Source: an uncultured Bacteroidales bacterium | Lineage (GTDB): Bacteria; Bacteroidota; Bacteroidia; Bacteroidales; Bacteroidaceae | Length of the DNA stretch: 13,588 bases | Assembly: GCA_937896105.1 (NCBI GenBank) | Contig: CALBKR010000372.1 | Span: 1 to 13,588 of the forward strand | Reading direction: 5' to 3' | Shown: positions 6,907 through 13,588 of the stretch, one piece after another | Position numbering within the stretch: the stretch's first letter is position 1 | Layout of the letters: every line of letters begins with the position of its first letter | Program-made: the position numbers and the translations under genes | The notes under the pieces: model-generated | Told to the model about the DNA's origin: nothing | Databases searched by the model: none | What the model saw: only the letters and a program-made list of their open reading frames with translations

Positions 6907-8484
6907 TTAGAATTCACTTGTAAAATGGAAACGAATTGACTTGAAATCGTTCTGAGCCATCTGCAGTACATAACCACTATCGGCAAGGAAGACATCGCGT
7001 CCTTCGATATCCTTTGCCATATACTGGTACTTGCGTTTCTTGAAGGCCTCGAGTTCGGCCGCATCATCACTTTCTATCCAACAGGCCTTGTACAGGCTCA
7101 CTGGTTCCCAACGGCACTTGGCATTATATTCGTTCTCAAGACGATACTGGATTACCTCGAACTGCAACTGGCCTACAGTTCCGATTAGTTTACGGCCGTT
7201 ATGCTGGTTTACAAAAAGCTGTGCAACACCCTCGCCCATCAGTTGGTCGATACCCTTTGCAAGCTGCTTTGTCTTCATAGGGTCGGCATTCTCAATATAT
7301 TTGAACATCTCGGGCGAAAAACTCGGCAGCCCTTTGAAATGCAGGATTTCACCCTCGGTAAGCGTATCGCCAATCTTGAAGTTTCCGGTATCGGGCAAAC
7401 CGATGATATCGCCCGGATAGGCCTCCTCGATTGTGCTCTTGCGCTGTGCCATAAACTGCGTAGGCGAAGAGAAACGCAGCTCCTTGCCAAGGCGTATGTG
7501 GCGATAAGGCGTGTTACGTACGAATTTTCCCGAGCATATCTTGCAGAAAGCGACGCAGGAGCGGTGGTTCGGGTCTATATTCGCGGTTATCTTGAAGATA
7601 AAGCCTGTGAACTTGGCATCCTCAGGTTTCACCACACGCTCCAAGGCCTGCACAGGACGCGGACTTGGCGCAATCTTAACAAAGCAGTTCAACAGTTCTT
7701 CTACACCAAAGTTATTCAACGCAGAACCGAAGAAAACAGGTGCAACCTTGGCATCAAGATAGTCCTGTACGTTGAATTCCGGATATACGCCATCGACCAG
7801 TTCAAGGTCGGCTCTCAATTTGAATGCAAGATCCTCTCCGATATTACTGTCAAGTTCCTCACTGTTTATGTCAATCTCAACCTTCTCTGTAACTCGCTGT
7901 TTGTTCGGAGTGAAGAGGTCCAGTTTCTGTTCATATATGTTATAAACACCTTTGAAACGTGCACCCTGGTCTATCGGCCAGCTGAGCGGTCGCACTGCTA
8001 TCTGCAATTCACTCTCAAGCTCGTCGAGCAACTCGAACGGGTCGCGGCCTTCGCGATCCATCTTGTTCACATAAACGATTACCGGAGTATTGCGCATACG
8101 GCACACCGACATCAGCTTGCGTGTCTGTGTCTCAACACCCTTTGCGCTATCGACAACGATAATTACACTGTCGACAGCCGTCAACGTGCGGAATGTGTCC
8201 TCGGCAAAGTCCTGGTGACCCGGTGTATCAAGGATATTTATCTTGTAACCGGCATAGTCGAACTCCATCACCGATGTCGTAACGGAGATACCACGCTGCT
8301 TCTCAATCTCCATCCAGTCCGATGTTGCAGTCTTCTTTATCTTGTTTGACTTAACGGCACCGGCAACCTGTATCTGACCACCGAAAAGCAGCAATTTCTC
8401 GGTGAGTGTCGTCTTGCCGGCATCCGGGTGCGAAATTATCGCAAATGTCCTTCTACGTCCAATCTCTTCCTGTATATTGTTCAT
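6907..8484 (-). CDS. prfC: Peptide chain release factor 3 (GTPase)
   Basis: RF3 is a translational GTPase that removes RF1/RF2 from the ribosome after peptide release. The 525-residue length is normal. The GTPase motifs are all present: G1 SHPDAGKTT at residues 18-26, G2 with the RF3-typical [17 protein letters not shown] at 55-71, G3 DTPGHQDF at 86-93, and G4 NKMD at 140-143. The [11 protein letters not shown] signature separates RF3 from EF-G and from LepA or TypA. The domain II and III regions continue to the end without interruption. The ATG at 8484 follows the DUF4924 stop by 21 bases. It is the middle gene of the minus-strand operon, just ahead of tsaC, grouping two translation-related functions. 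Confidence 0.97.
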   Translation of the reverse strand: MNNIQEEIGRRRTFAIISHPDAGKTTLTEKLLLFGGQIQVAGAVKSNKIKKTATSDWMEIEKQRGISVTTSVMEFDYAGYKINILDTPGHQDFAEDTFRTLTAVDSVIIVVDSAKGVETQTRKLMSVCRMRNTPVIVYVNKMDREGRDPFELLDELESELQIAVRPLSWPIDQGARFKGVYNIYEQKLDLFTPNKQRVTEKVEIDINSEELDSNIGEDLAFKLRADLELVDGVYPEFNVQDYLDAKVAPVFFGSALNNFGVEELLNCFVKIAPSPRPVQALERVVKPEDAKFTGFIFKITANIDPNHRSCVAFCKICSGKFVRNTPYRHIRLGKELRFSSPTQFMAQRKSTIEEAYPGDIIGLPDTGNFKIGDTLTEGEILHFKGLPSFSPEMFKYIENADPMKTKQLAKGIDQLMGEGVAQLFVNQHNGRKLIGTVGQLQFEVIQYRLENEYNAKCRWEPVSLYKACWIESDDAAELEAFKKRKYQYMAKDIEGRDVFLADSGYVLQMAQNDFKSIRFHFTSEF

Positions 8485-8505
8485 TTTATCGTGTATTACC
8501 TATAT

Positions 8506-9063
8506 TTATTGTGCTTCGCCATCAAGGTCAAGTTTTCCCTCCTCGTCCTCCTTGAAATAGAGCGACAGCATTGATATGAATTTGCTTATCTCTGCTGTTG
8601 CCTTCAATGTTTCCTCGTTTATATCACGCCTCTGCAGTTTCATCATCCACACTATATATAGTGCATCAAAGCAGTTCTCGAGTTCCGTTTTTCCACGCCC
8701 GTCGCTCTTTGTTCTGAACTCCACGATGAAGGGCAACGCCTTGTAATATGCCGCCGAGTAAAATGGCACCTTCGGTGAATGTAACAGGCGCTGATGCAGG
8801 TCGGTGAGGTTGATTATCACATTACGGTTTATCTGCAGATGCCCGTTCTCCTTCACTCCCTCCTGATGCATCATCTCTATGAGGTCGGCATACCACTGCA
8901 ACAATTCGCCCGACTGCTCGTCGGGCAATGCATAAGGAGCTACTATATTGGTTTTCACCTTGTCGAGCGACAGTTCATTCGCACGTAGCAAATCCTCGAT
9001 CTGCCACATATACAGCAGATACTCCGCTATATTTTTCTTTCGAAGTTCCCTTGAAACAAACAA
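8506..9063 (-). CDS. DUF4924 family protein, TTG start
   Basis: This protein of about 185 residues is soluble, mostly helical and of unknown function. It resembles the Bacteroidales family DUF4924, whose members, as I recall, begin M-F-[I/V]-S-[K/R]-E-L-[K/R]-K-K-N-I-A-E-Y-L-L-Y-M-W-Q. Here the same segment reads FVSRELRKKNIAEYLLYMWQ and the family methionine position is a TTG codon at 9063-9061, so I call TTG as the start. The only upstream in-frame ATG, at 9117, would overlap the LysE-family gene by 41 bases and add an unlikely hydrophobic tail. The TTG lies 13 bases after that gene's stop. The C-terminus is acidic. Its place directly before prfC suggests co-expression with translation genes but does not reveal a role. 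Confidence 0.85.
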   Translation of the reverse strand: MFVSRELRKKNIAEYLLYMWQIEDLLRANELSLDKVKTNIVAPYALPDEQSGELLQWYADLIEMMHQEGVKENGHLQINRNVIINLTDLHQRLLHSPKVPFYSAAYYKALPFIVEFRTKSDGRGKTELENCFDALYIVWMMKLQRRDINEETLKATAEISKFISMLSLYFKEDEEGKLDLDGEAQ

Positions 9064-9076
9064 AACAAAACTGATT

Positions 9077-9748
9077 TTAATGAAGTGATATCGTACCGGT
9101 AGCAATGAGTATTGCACCTATCAGGGAGCCAACCATTACTGCACCGCCTATCACCCTGTTAATAATCCAGATACCACGCACATCAAAGCGGGCTCTCAAC
9201 TTATTCACGACATATGTAATGAAGAACCACCACAGCAGCGCGCCTCCAAAAATGGAGAGATACCCCAGACACTGATAAAGCAGCGACATTTCAGGAATGA
9301 CAAAATTGAATGGAGTGAAGAGCGCCAAGAAGAGCAAGATAATCATCGGGTTAGACAGGGTTATGAAAAAGCCTGTTATACCGTTCCGCAACAGACTACT
9401 CTTGTTGCGGCTCACATTTCTTGTATTCTGCACCGGGTTAGAACGGAAAGTGTGGATACCGAAAATGAACATTATGATGGCACCAAGCAACTGCATCCAA
9501 TAGGTTGTCGTCGGGTTGCTTATGACATCATACAGAAGATTCAGGCTATAGCCTGTGAGCAAAGCATATAATATATCACTCAAAGCGGCACCGATACCTG
9601 TAACAAGACCATAGGCGCGGCCTTTGTTCAGTGTACGCTGGATACAAAGCACACCAACGGGTCCCATAGGAGCCGATGCTACGATGCCAATGACAACACC
9701 CTTGACTATTATCTCCAGCAAAGCAACCTGTGACAACAAATCATTCAT
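9077..9748 (-). CDS. LysE/RhtB-family amino-acid exporter-like membrane protein
   Basis: This is a 223-residue membrane protein with about six hydrophobic segments. The first helix carries the family hallmark APMGPVGVLCIQRTLNKGRAYGL, followed by G-x-G-x-A-x-S-D, as in LysE/RhtB exporters of amino acids and their analogues. A middle segment, ITGFFITLSNPMIILLF, is also typical. I start it at the ATG 9748 (M-N-D-L-L). The longer open frame to 9862 would run through the upstream terminator hairpin and promoter. It is the first gene of the six-gene minus-strand operon, and the promoter at 9784-9817 fits a leader of about 30 bases. The substrate is not predictable from the sequence. Confidence 0.9.
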   Translation of the reverse strand: MNDLLSQVALLEIIVKGVVIGIVASAPMGPVGVLCIQRTLNKGRAYGLVTGIGAALSDILYALLTGYSLNLLYDVISNPTTTYWMQLLGAIIMFIFGIHTFRSNPVQNTRNVSRNKSSLLRNGITGFFITLSNPMIILLFLALFTPFNFVIPEMSLLYQCLGYLSIFGGALLWWFFITYVVNKLRARFDVRGIWIINRVIGGAVMVGSLIGAILIATGTISLH

Positions 9749-9783
9749 AATGCAAAGATGCCATTTTTTTATTGAATAACATA

Positions 9784-9817
9784 CAAATTTACTCCATTTT
9801 TTCATCTCAAGGACAAA
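9784..9817 (-). promoter_or_regulatory. Bacteroidetes-type promoter of the lysE-prfC-fmt operon
   Basis: On the minus strand a perfect -7 box TAAATTTG (complement of 9784-9791) is preceded by a TTTG -33 box (complement of 9814-9817), with a 22-base spacer. Initiation would be expected near 9775-9778, about 30 bases before the exporter's ATG. The -33 box lies just beyond the U-run of the preceding gene's terminator. Confidence 0.8.
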
Positions 9818-9834
9818 AAAAAGAGAAAAAAGCC

Positions 9835-9878
9835 ATAATACACAGCGGGCGTGCCATAGCACGCCCGCTGTGTATTAT
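9835..9878 (-). terminator. Strong rho-independent terminator of the DUF308 gene
   Basis: A perfect 20-bp, GC-rich stem (9835-9854 with 9859-9878) closes a 4-base loop. It begins 13 bases after the DUF308 stop. On the minus strand it is followed within four bases by a T-rich run (complement of 9815-9832). This is a textbook intrinsic terminator in that direction; on the plus strand no U-run follows. Confidence 0.9.
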
Positions 9879-9891
9879 TTATGATACAGAA

Positions 9892-10452
9892 TCAGTATTT
9901 CTGTATAGCACCACTCTTTCCCGAAGATAGGCGTCTTGCATTCCCCTCTCTCAACTTAAGACAGATGAGCAGATCGGAGACACCCGACACCACTGCACTA
10001 ACTCCGAAAATTATAGATATTGTCGAAGATGAACTGATGGACACAGAAAAAAGCACAATAGCAGCCACGACAAGCAACAATGGAGCTATATACATCTGCA
10101 TAGGCACCATTGAATACCTTTGAGCAGATATTATCATTATAACCTGATATACTGCGAAAACCAGCAATATCAAAGCCAATAGTTTCACAAACACACTCTC
10201 GAAATGCGAAGGAGCGACCATCAGCCACACGCCGAACGCCATACTGCCTACATCGATTACAGATATCAACACCTTAGGAATGATACCGCTCTCAGAACGA
10301 GAAACATAAAGGTTTATAATTGAAACCAGTGCCGGAAGGAAGAATGCCGCACCTACAATGCGTATCAGCATCGCCATAGCACTTTCACTCATAAATATCA
10401 GCACAAGGCCTATCAGCATTATCGCCACGCTACGAATTACGTTGTTTGTCAT
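9892..10452 (-). CDS. DUF308/HdeD-like membrane protein
   Basis: This 186-residue integral membrane protein has about six hydrophobic segments arranged as helix pairs, as in the DUF308/HdeD family (HdeD is linked to acid resistance in E. coli). The first helices read IRSVAIMLIGLVLIF and IVGAAFFLPALVSIINL; the later part has LLLVVAAIVLF and SIIFGVSAVVSGVSDLLICLKLRE. The C-terminus is a short basic, polar cytoplasmic-looking tail. It starts at ATG 10452 and stands alone between a promoter (10514-10544) and a strong terminator (9835-9878), so it is a single-gene unit. The role in this organism is unknown; the acid-resistance label should not be transferred without evidence. Confidence 0.8.
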   Translation of the reverse strand: MTNNVIRSVAIMLIGLVLIFMSESAMAMLIRIVGAAFFLPALVSIINLYVSRSESGIIPKVLISVIDVGSMAFGVWLMVAPSHFESVFVKLLALILLVFAVYQVIMIISAQRYSMVPMQMYIAPLLLVVAAIVLFSVSISSSSTISIIFGVSAVVSGVSDLLICLKLREGNARRLSSGKSGAIQKY

Positions 10453-10513
10453 ATCATTATTTTTTTAGTATTCCAAATCGTATCCTGCAACAAAACAACA
10501 GGAACAGCACCGA

Positions 10514-10544
10514 CAAATGTAATAAAAAAAAACAATAAACCACA
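10514..10544 (-). promoter_or_regulatory. Promoter of the DUF308 gene
   Basis: On the minus strand a perfect -7 box TACATTTG (complement of 10514-10521) has a TGTG -33-like box (complement of 10541-10544) 19 bases upstream. The -33 box falls in the loop of the hairpin at 10532-10552, so this promoter overlaps the terminator of the gene upstream. Confidence 0.65.
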
Positions 10545-10552
10545 TTTATTGT
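10532..10552 (-). terminator. Terminator of the ssb-gldE-PPTase operon, A/T-rich stem
   Basis: An 8-bp stem (10532-10539 with 10545-10552) has a 5-base loop and is followed directly on the minus strand by nine consecutive T (complement of 10522-10530). It lies 47 bases beyond the PPTase stop. The stem has only one G-C pair and would be weak, but the U-run position is right. Confidence 0.55.
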
Positions 10553-10599
10553 AAAATATTTTGCCTGTACACTGGATGAGAACCAAAATGAAGCACCCA

Positions 10600-11235
10600 T
10601 CAAGCCCTGTAGCAAACAAGAACAAGCAAATCGCCGATATTCAAATACGATGCTGTATAATATTTATCACACCCACATTCAAGCCCCACAAGTTCTAGTG
10701 ATATCTCACCGCTTTCGGCAGGCCTGAAGCCGGATACCGCTATATTATCCTTGAAATTACCGCCAAGGTCACCCACAATCTTGAACAACGCCTCCTTGGC
10801 GCACCAATGCAAAAGAGCAACAAGATTAGCCTTGCCTGCGGGGACATTCTCTAATGCTCCATCCCGCATAAAACGCCTTGACACAGCCAACGCATCACGC
10901 GAAAGCAATTCGGCATCGACGCCAACTCGCCTGACAGAAGAAAAAGCCAGCACAGCATAGCCATCGGTATGCGAAACACTAATATATCCAACACCACCGT
11001 CAAGCAAAGGCCTGCCCGATGCATCATACCCCACACGAATATCATCGCCAAACAGTTGCCTTGCCATTGCACGCACAGCCAACCACTCAGCGCGGCGCTT
11101 CTCGGACGAGAATTTGCTCAAGCAAGTTTCGGCACACGTTTTCGGAACCAACCGCAAAAGTTCATCCGCGGTCTCGGTAATACTCCACACCGAGACCTCG
11201 ATGTCATCCACCTTATATTGTTTGTACAGCGGCAT
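10600..11235 (-). CDS. 4'-phosphopantetheinyl transferase (Sfp-type)
   Basis: The enzyme moves phosphopantetheine from CoA to a serine of a carrier protein (ACP or a PKS/NRPS carrier). The 211-residue protein shows the superfamily motifs in order: KRRAEW at 46-51, GRPLL at 74-78, ISVSHT at 85-90, VGVDAE at 104-109 (metal ligands D107 and E109), and WCAKEALFK at 144-152 (E148). These fit the longer Sfp/EntD-like type rather than the ~120-residue AcpS. The ATG at 11235 follows the gldE TAA with no spacing, so the two are likely translationally coupled. No carrier protein or biosynthetic cluster is nearby, so it may serve fatty-acid ACP or distant clusters. Confidence 0.93.
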   Translation of the reverse strand: MPLYKQYKVDDIEVSVWSITETADELLRLVPKTCAETCLSKFSSEKRRAEWLAVRAMARQLFGDDIRVGYDASGRPLLDGGVGYISVSHTDGYAVLAFSSVRRVGVDAELLSRDALAVSRRFMRDGALENVPAGKANLVALLHWCAKEALFKIVGDLGGNFKDNIAVSGFRPAESGEISLELVGLECGCDKYYTASYLNIGDLLVLVCYRA

Positions 11236-12600
11236 TTACTCCACAGGAACAGAAGCAGCACTATCACCCGACGGCAATATCGCCTTTATTTTCACGATAC
11301 GGTGCTTATCCTTCTCTATAACCTCGAATAAGACATCATTACACACGATAGTCTCATTGAGTTGCGGAAATTCACCCTTAACCTCCAACAATAGACCGGC
11401 AAGAGAATCGGCCTCGCCAGAAACATCCTCAAAATCCTCACTGTCGAGCGATGTTATCTTGTAGAAATCGGACAACGAAGTACGCCCCTCGAACAGGTAA
11501 GTCCTCTCATCAATCTTCTCGTACGAGGTATCAGGTTCATCGAATTCATCATTTATTTCACCCACGATTTCCTCTATGATATCCTCAAGCGTTATGAGTC
11601 CCGAAACACCACCAAATTCATCGACAACGACCGCCATATGCACCTTGACAGTCTGGAAATCGCACAACAAATCATCGATTTTCTTTGTTTCGGGAACAAA
11701 GAACGGCTGGCGTATCAAAGACTGCCAACGGAATGTCTCGCCACGGTTCAAGTGCGGTATAAGATCCTTTATATAAAGGATTCCGCGTATATCGTCCTGC
11801 GTCTTTCCATAGACAGGTATTCGCGAATAGGCATTCTCTGCAGCACATTTCAGAACCTCGGAATATGGAGCACAGAAATCGAGCATCACCATATCGAGCC
11901 GCGATGTCATAATATTCTTCACCGTCTCATCACCGAAACGGATGATACCCTCAAGCATATTCTTCTGTTCCCCGATTTCCTTGGTATCGGTAAGTTCAAG
12001 CGCCTGTTCAAGCTCATCCACCGAAAGCATACGGTTCTTTTTTGACACAATGCGCTGGGTAAATGCAGTGGAGCGCACCAGCAATTTCGAGAAAGGAGCA
12101 AGCACACGCGACAATACAAAGAAACCGCCCGATGCGAAACGCGCGAACTTAACCACATTGCTTTTTGAATATATCTTCGGCATAACCTCGCCAAAGAGAA
12201 GCAGCAGGAACGTAAGCACCACCGTGAACAACAGGAACTGTATCCACTCGGAACCTACAGCAAAATGCAATATATCCAAAAAAAAGAAATTGAGCAGTGT
12301 GACGACACCGATGTTCACAAAGTCATTGACAATAAGAATGGTAGCCAATAGACGTTCTGGATCCTTCAGAAGTTCTATGACACGTTTATCCTTGACCGAT
12401 TTGCTCTCGGCCATCTCATCAAGATTTTCCCTTGTCAACGAAAAGAATGCAATCTCCGAGCCCGACGCGAAAGCCGAACACAGAAGTAGCGCCAAAGCTA
12501 TACAAGCCGCCACCACAGCTGCCAATGAAGGAGCTGTGACAGTAACTGCAGCAGACATCAACATATCAACTTGCGCAAAGGCAGTAGCAAAAATATCCAA
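11236..12600 (-). CDS. gldE: GldE-like CNNM/CBS/CorC_HlyC membrane protein
   Basis: This 454-residue member of the CorC/HlyC (TlyC) family is placed as GldE by its Bacteroidetes gene order after ssb. The domains in order are a CNNM membrane domain (about 20-190; helices near 25-50, 83-110 and 118-148, with ASGSEIAFFSLT and LFGEVMPKIY), a CBS pair (about 205-335, containing LDFCAPYSEVLK, IPVYGKTQDDIRGILYIKDL and VVVDEFGGVSGLITLEDIIEEIVGEI) and a C-terminal CorC_HlyC domain (about 355-440). The family is tied to divalent-cation transport or sensing. GldE is named for gliding in flavobacteria, but close relatives occur in non-gliding Bacteroidales. The start is uncertain: TTG at 12600, 15 bases after ssb, leaves an MD start like those I recall for the family; ATG at 12564 or 12558 would remove 12 or 14 residues. 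Confidence 0.88.
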   Translation of the reverse strand: MDIFATAFAQVDMLMSAAVTVTAPSLAAVVAACIALALLLCSAFASGSEIAFFSLTRENLDEMAESKSVKDKRVIELLKDPERLLATILIVNDFVNIGVVTLLNFFFLDILHFAVGSEWIQFLLFTVVLTFLLLLFGEVMPKIYSKSNVVKFARFASGGFFVLSRVLAPFSKLLVRSTAFTQRIVSKKNRMLSVDELEQALELTDTKEIGEQKNMLEGIIRFGDETVKNIMTSRLDMVMLDFCAPYSEVLKCAAENAYSRIPVYGKTQDDIRGILYIKDLIPHLNRGETFRWQSLIRQPFFVPETKKIDDLLCDFQTVKVHMAVVVDEFGGVSGLITLEDIIEEIVGEINDEFDEPDTSYEKIDERTYLFEGRTSLSDFYKITSLDSEDFEDVSGEADSLAGLLLEVKGEFPQLNETIVCNDVLFEVIEKDKHRIVKIKAILPSGDSAASVPVE

Positions 12601-12615
12601 AGCTATAAATTTAAG

Positions 12616-13002
12616 TTAGAAAGGTGCTCCTTGAGCCGAAGCATCAGGAGCCGGCACTGCGCCTGCCGACCTTGAAGAGAGCATATCCATCGTCTCTGCA
12701 AGGATTTCTGTCCTATACCTACGTATCCCGTTCTGATCCTCGTACGAATTAGTCCTTATCTTGCCCTCGATATATATGCGGTCACCTTTGTGCACATAGC
12801 GTTCGGCTACCTCGGCAAGCCCACCCCACAGCACAACATTGTGCCATTCGGTACGTTCCGGCACCTGCGTACCGTTCTGCAAAGTATATGAACGCTCCGT
12901 AGTAGCCAGCACCAGGTTTGCAACAACCACATTGCGGTCGAGATGACGCACATCAGGATCCTTACCGACATTACCTATCAGGATTACTTTATTTACTGAC
13001 AT
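12616..13002 (-). CDS. ssb: Single-stranded DNA-binding protein
   Basis: SSB coats single-stranded DNA in replication, repair and recombination. The 128-residue protein, from ATG 13002 (M-S-V-N-K-V-I-L-I-G), has a complete OB-fold over about residues 1-106 with NVGKDPDVR, WHNVVLWGGLAEVAERYVHKG and RIYIEGKIRT. An open frame to 13029 exists only through a TTG and overlaps the promoter -7 box. The tail after the fold is only about 20 residues and ends A-Q-G-A-P-F: the terminal Pro-Phe is kept, but the usual acidic run before it is almost absent. It is the first gene of the operon with gldE (15 bases downstream) and the PPTase. Confidence 0.95.
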   Translation of the reverse strand: MSVNKVILIGNVGKDPDVRHLDRNVVVANLVLATTERSYTLQNGTQVPERTEWHNVVLWGGLAEVAERYVHKGDRIYIEGKIRTNSYEDQNGIRRYRTEILAETMDMLSSRSAGAVPAPDASAQGAPF

Positions 13003-13026
13003 AACTTGAAATTTAGATTTATTCTG

Positions 13027-13058
13027 CAAAAATACAAAAAAAACATACCTATTTCAAG
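13027..13058 (-). promoter_or_regulatory. Promoter of the ssb-gldE-PPTase operon
   Basis: On the minus strand a perfect -7 box TATTTTTG (complement of 13027-13034) lies 20 bases from a CTTG -33-like box (complement of 13055-13058). Initiation would be expected near 13020, giving a leader of about 18 bases before the ssb ATG. Confidence 0.75.
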
Positions 13059-13177
13059 TATTATACATAATAATTGCATCTACGCCGCGAAAAAAGAGAA
13101 AAAAGTCTCGAAAGCCGACAATATCCGAACACGCAAAAACCAAATTATTACGTTTTTACAAAAAAAGACAATATAAA

Positions 13178-13209
13178 TTTCGGTATAAGCAAAAAAAGAT
13201 ATATATTTG
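13178..13209 (+). promoter_or_regulatory. Promoter of the HU-family gene
   Basis: A perfect -7 box TATATTTG at 13202-13209 lies 20 bases after a TTTC -33-like box at 13178-13181. Initiation would be expected near 13216, giving a leader of about 100 bases before the HU ATG, long compared with the other leaders here. Confidence 0.75.
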
Positions 13210-13317
13210 TAACCCGAAAATCAAGGGGTTGTTTCCGGAACAATAGGAAAGGCACTTTTCAACAGGCTCCGGACAATTTCCAGAACCCGAAAGTTGATTA
13301 TTAAAATTCATAGAAAG

Positions 13318-13588
13318 ATGACAAAAGCAGAGATTGTTAATGAGATTGCAAAGAAGACAGGTATTGAAAAATCGGTAGTTCTGACAACAGTTGAATCGTT
13401 TATGGATGCAGTAAAGACATCCTTGACAAACCAGGAACCAGTTTATCTCCGCGGTTTCGGTAGTTTCATCATCAAGCATAGAGCCGAGAAGACTGCACGT
13501 GATATCCACAAGGAGAAGACAATAACCATACCGGCACACGATATCCCGGCGTTCAAGCCCGCAAAGACATTTATGAATGACGTAAAAA
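13318..13588 (+). CDS. HU/IHF-family DNA-binding protein (3' end cut by the window)
   Basis: This small nucleoid protein bends and compacts DNA as a dimer. Ninety residues are present from ATG 13318 (M-T-K-A-E-I-V-N-E-I) with no stop before the edge; a typical HU has 90-95 residues, so it is nearly complete. The N-terminal helical dimerisation part runs to about residue 40, then comes the hallmark GFGSF (46-50), the DNA-binding arm (about 53-75) and IPAFKPAK (76-83). The arm tip reads TARDIHKEKTITIPAHDIPAF where E. coli HU has a GRNP-type sequence, so it is the Bacteroidetes version. It has its own promoter and is divergent from ssb. Confidence 0.93.
   Translation, partial: MTKAEIVNEIAKKTGIEKSVVLTTVESFMDAVKTSLTNQEPVYLRGFGSFIIKHRAEKTARDIHKEKTITIPAHDIPAFKPAKTFMNDVK

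Larger units (their letters stand above)
13003..13317. other. Divergent intergenic region between ssb and the HU gene
   Basis: These 315 bases hold two divergent promoters (separate entries), an A/T-rich spacer with several runs of A, and the leader of the HU gene. The leader (about 13211-13317) has several short inverted repeats: AACCC at 13211-13215 with GGGTT at 13226-13230, TTGTT at 13229-13233 with AACAA at 13239-13243, and a TTCCGGAA palindrome at 13233-13240. It also has a direct repeat of AACCCGAAA at 13211-13219 and 13284-13292. I see no convincing protein-coding gene here. Confidence 0.6.

Noticed and set aside
7201..8349. 382-codon plus-strand open frame antisense to prfC
   Set aside because: It lies wholly inside the clear RF3 gene, has low-complexity shadow-like composition and no recognisable domain; long antisense frames arise from codon bias.
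9749..9862. Longer N-terminus for the LysE-family exporter (start at 9862)
   Set aside because: The extension would run through a terminator hairpin and the promoter, and the family start fits the ATG at 9748.
11942..12619. 225-codon plus-strand open frame antisense to gldE
   Set aside because: Serine/threonine-rich shadow of the gldE codons with no domain and no promoter; gldE on the other strand is unambiguous.
13156..13539. 127-codon minus-strand open frame across the HU gene and leader
   Set aside because: It is antisense to a clear HU gene and its promoter, is cysteine-rich and matches no known family.
1..13588. CRISPR array, tRNA or rRNA genes, insertion sequence or phage genes
   Set aside because: No regularly spaced DNA repeats, cloverleaf sequences, transposase motifs or terminal inverted repeats were seen; the two perfect hairpins are explained as terminators.

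Overview
The window looks like a core-genome stretch of a Bacteroidales bacterium (Bacteroides/Prevotella-like). Three things suggest this: protein families typical of that order (GldE, DUF4924, a Bacteroidetes-style ClC-CBS protein, an HU variant with IPAFKPAK), promoters of the Bacteroidetes type (TAnnTTTG at -7 with a TTTG-like box about 20 bases upstream), and almost no Shine-Dalgarno sequences. No RNA gene, insertion sequence, CRISPR array or prophage gene was seen.

Left part (1-2441, + strand): the 3' end of an S9-family serine peptidase is followed after 31 bases by a major facilitator transporter. This transporter carries three tandem repeats of about 60 residues, inserted in the periplasmic loop between TM1 and TM2. 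The pair ends in a perfect 22-bp hairpin that also faces a small minus-strand ORF (2451-2636). An ECF-like sigma factor follows on the minus strand (2771-3364).

Middle part (3510-9817, - strand): one compact operon read right to left. It starts at a well-formed promoter (9784-9817) and runs LysE-family exporter, DUF4924 protein, release factor 3 (prfC), threonylcarbamoyl-AMP synthase (tsaC), ClC-CBS chloride transporter, Fmt. Spacings are 2-21 bases, or a 4-base overlap. It mixes translation functions (termination, t6A modification, initiator-tRNA formylation) with membrane transport. The ClC gene is frameshifted in this sequence.

Right part (9835-13588): a DUF308/HdeD-like membrane protein has its own promoter and terminator. 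An operon ssb-gldE-PPTase on the minus strand starts from a promoter at 13027-13058. Divergent to it, an HU/IHF-family gene runs off the right edge, behind a promoter at 13178-13209 and an apparently structured leader of about 100 bases.

Most of this is ordinary conserved housekeeping sequence. The most unusual item is the repeat insertion in the MFS transporter. Next are the broken ClC gene, the SSB with a poorly acidic tail, and very compact terminator/promoter junctions. I see no convincing new multi-gene system.
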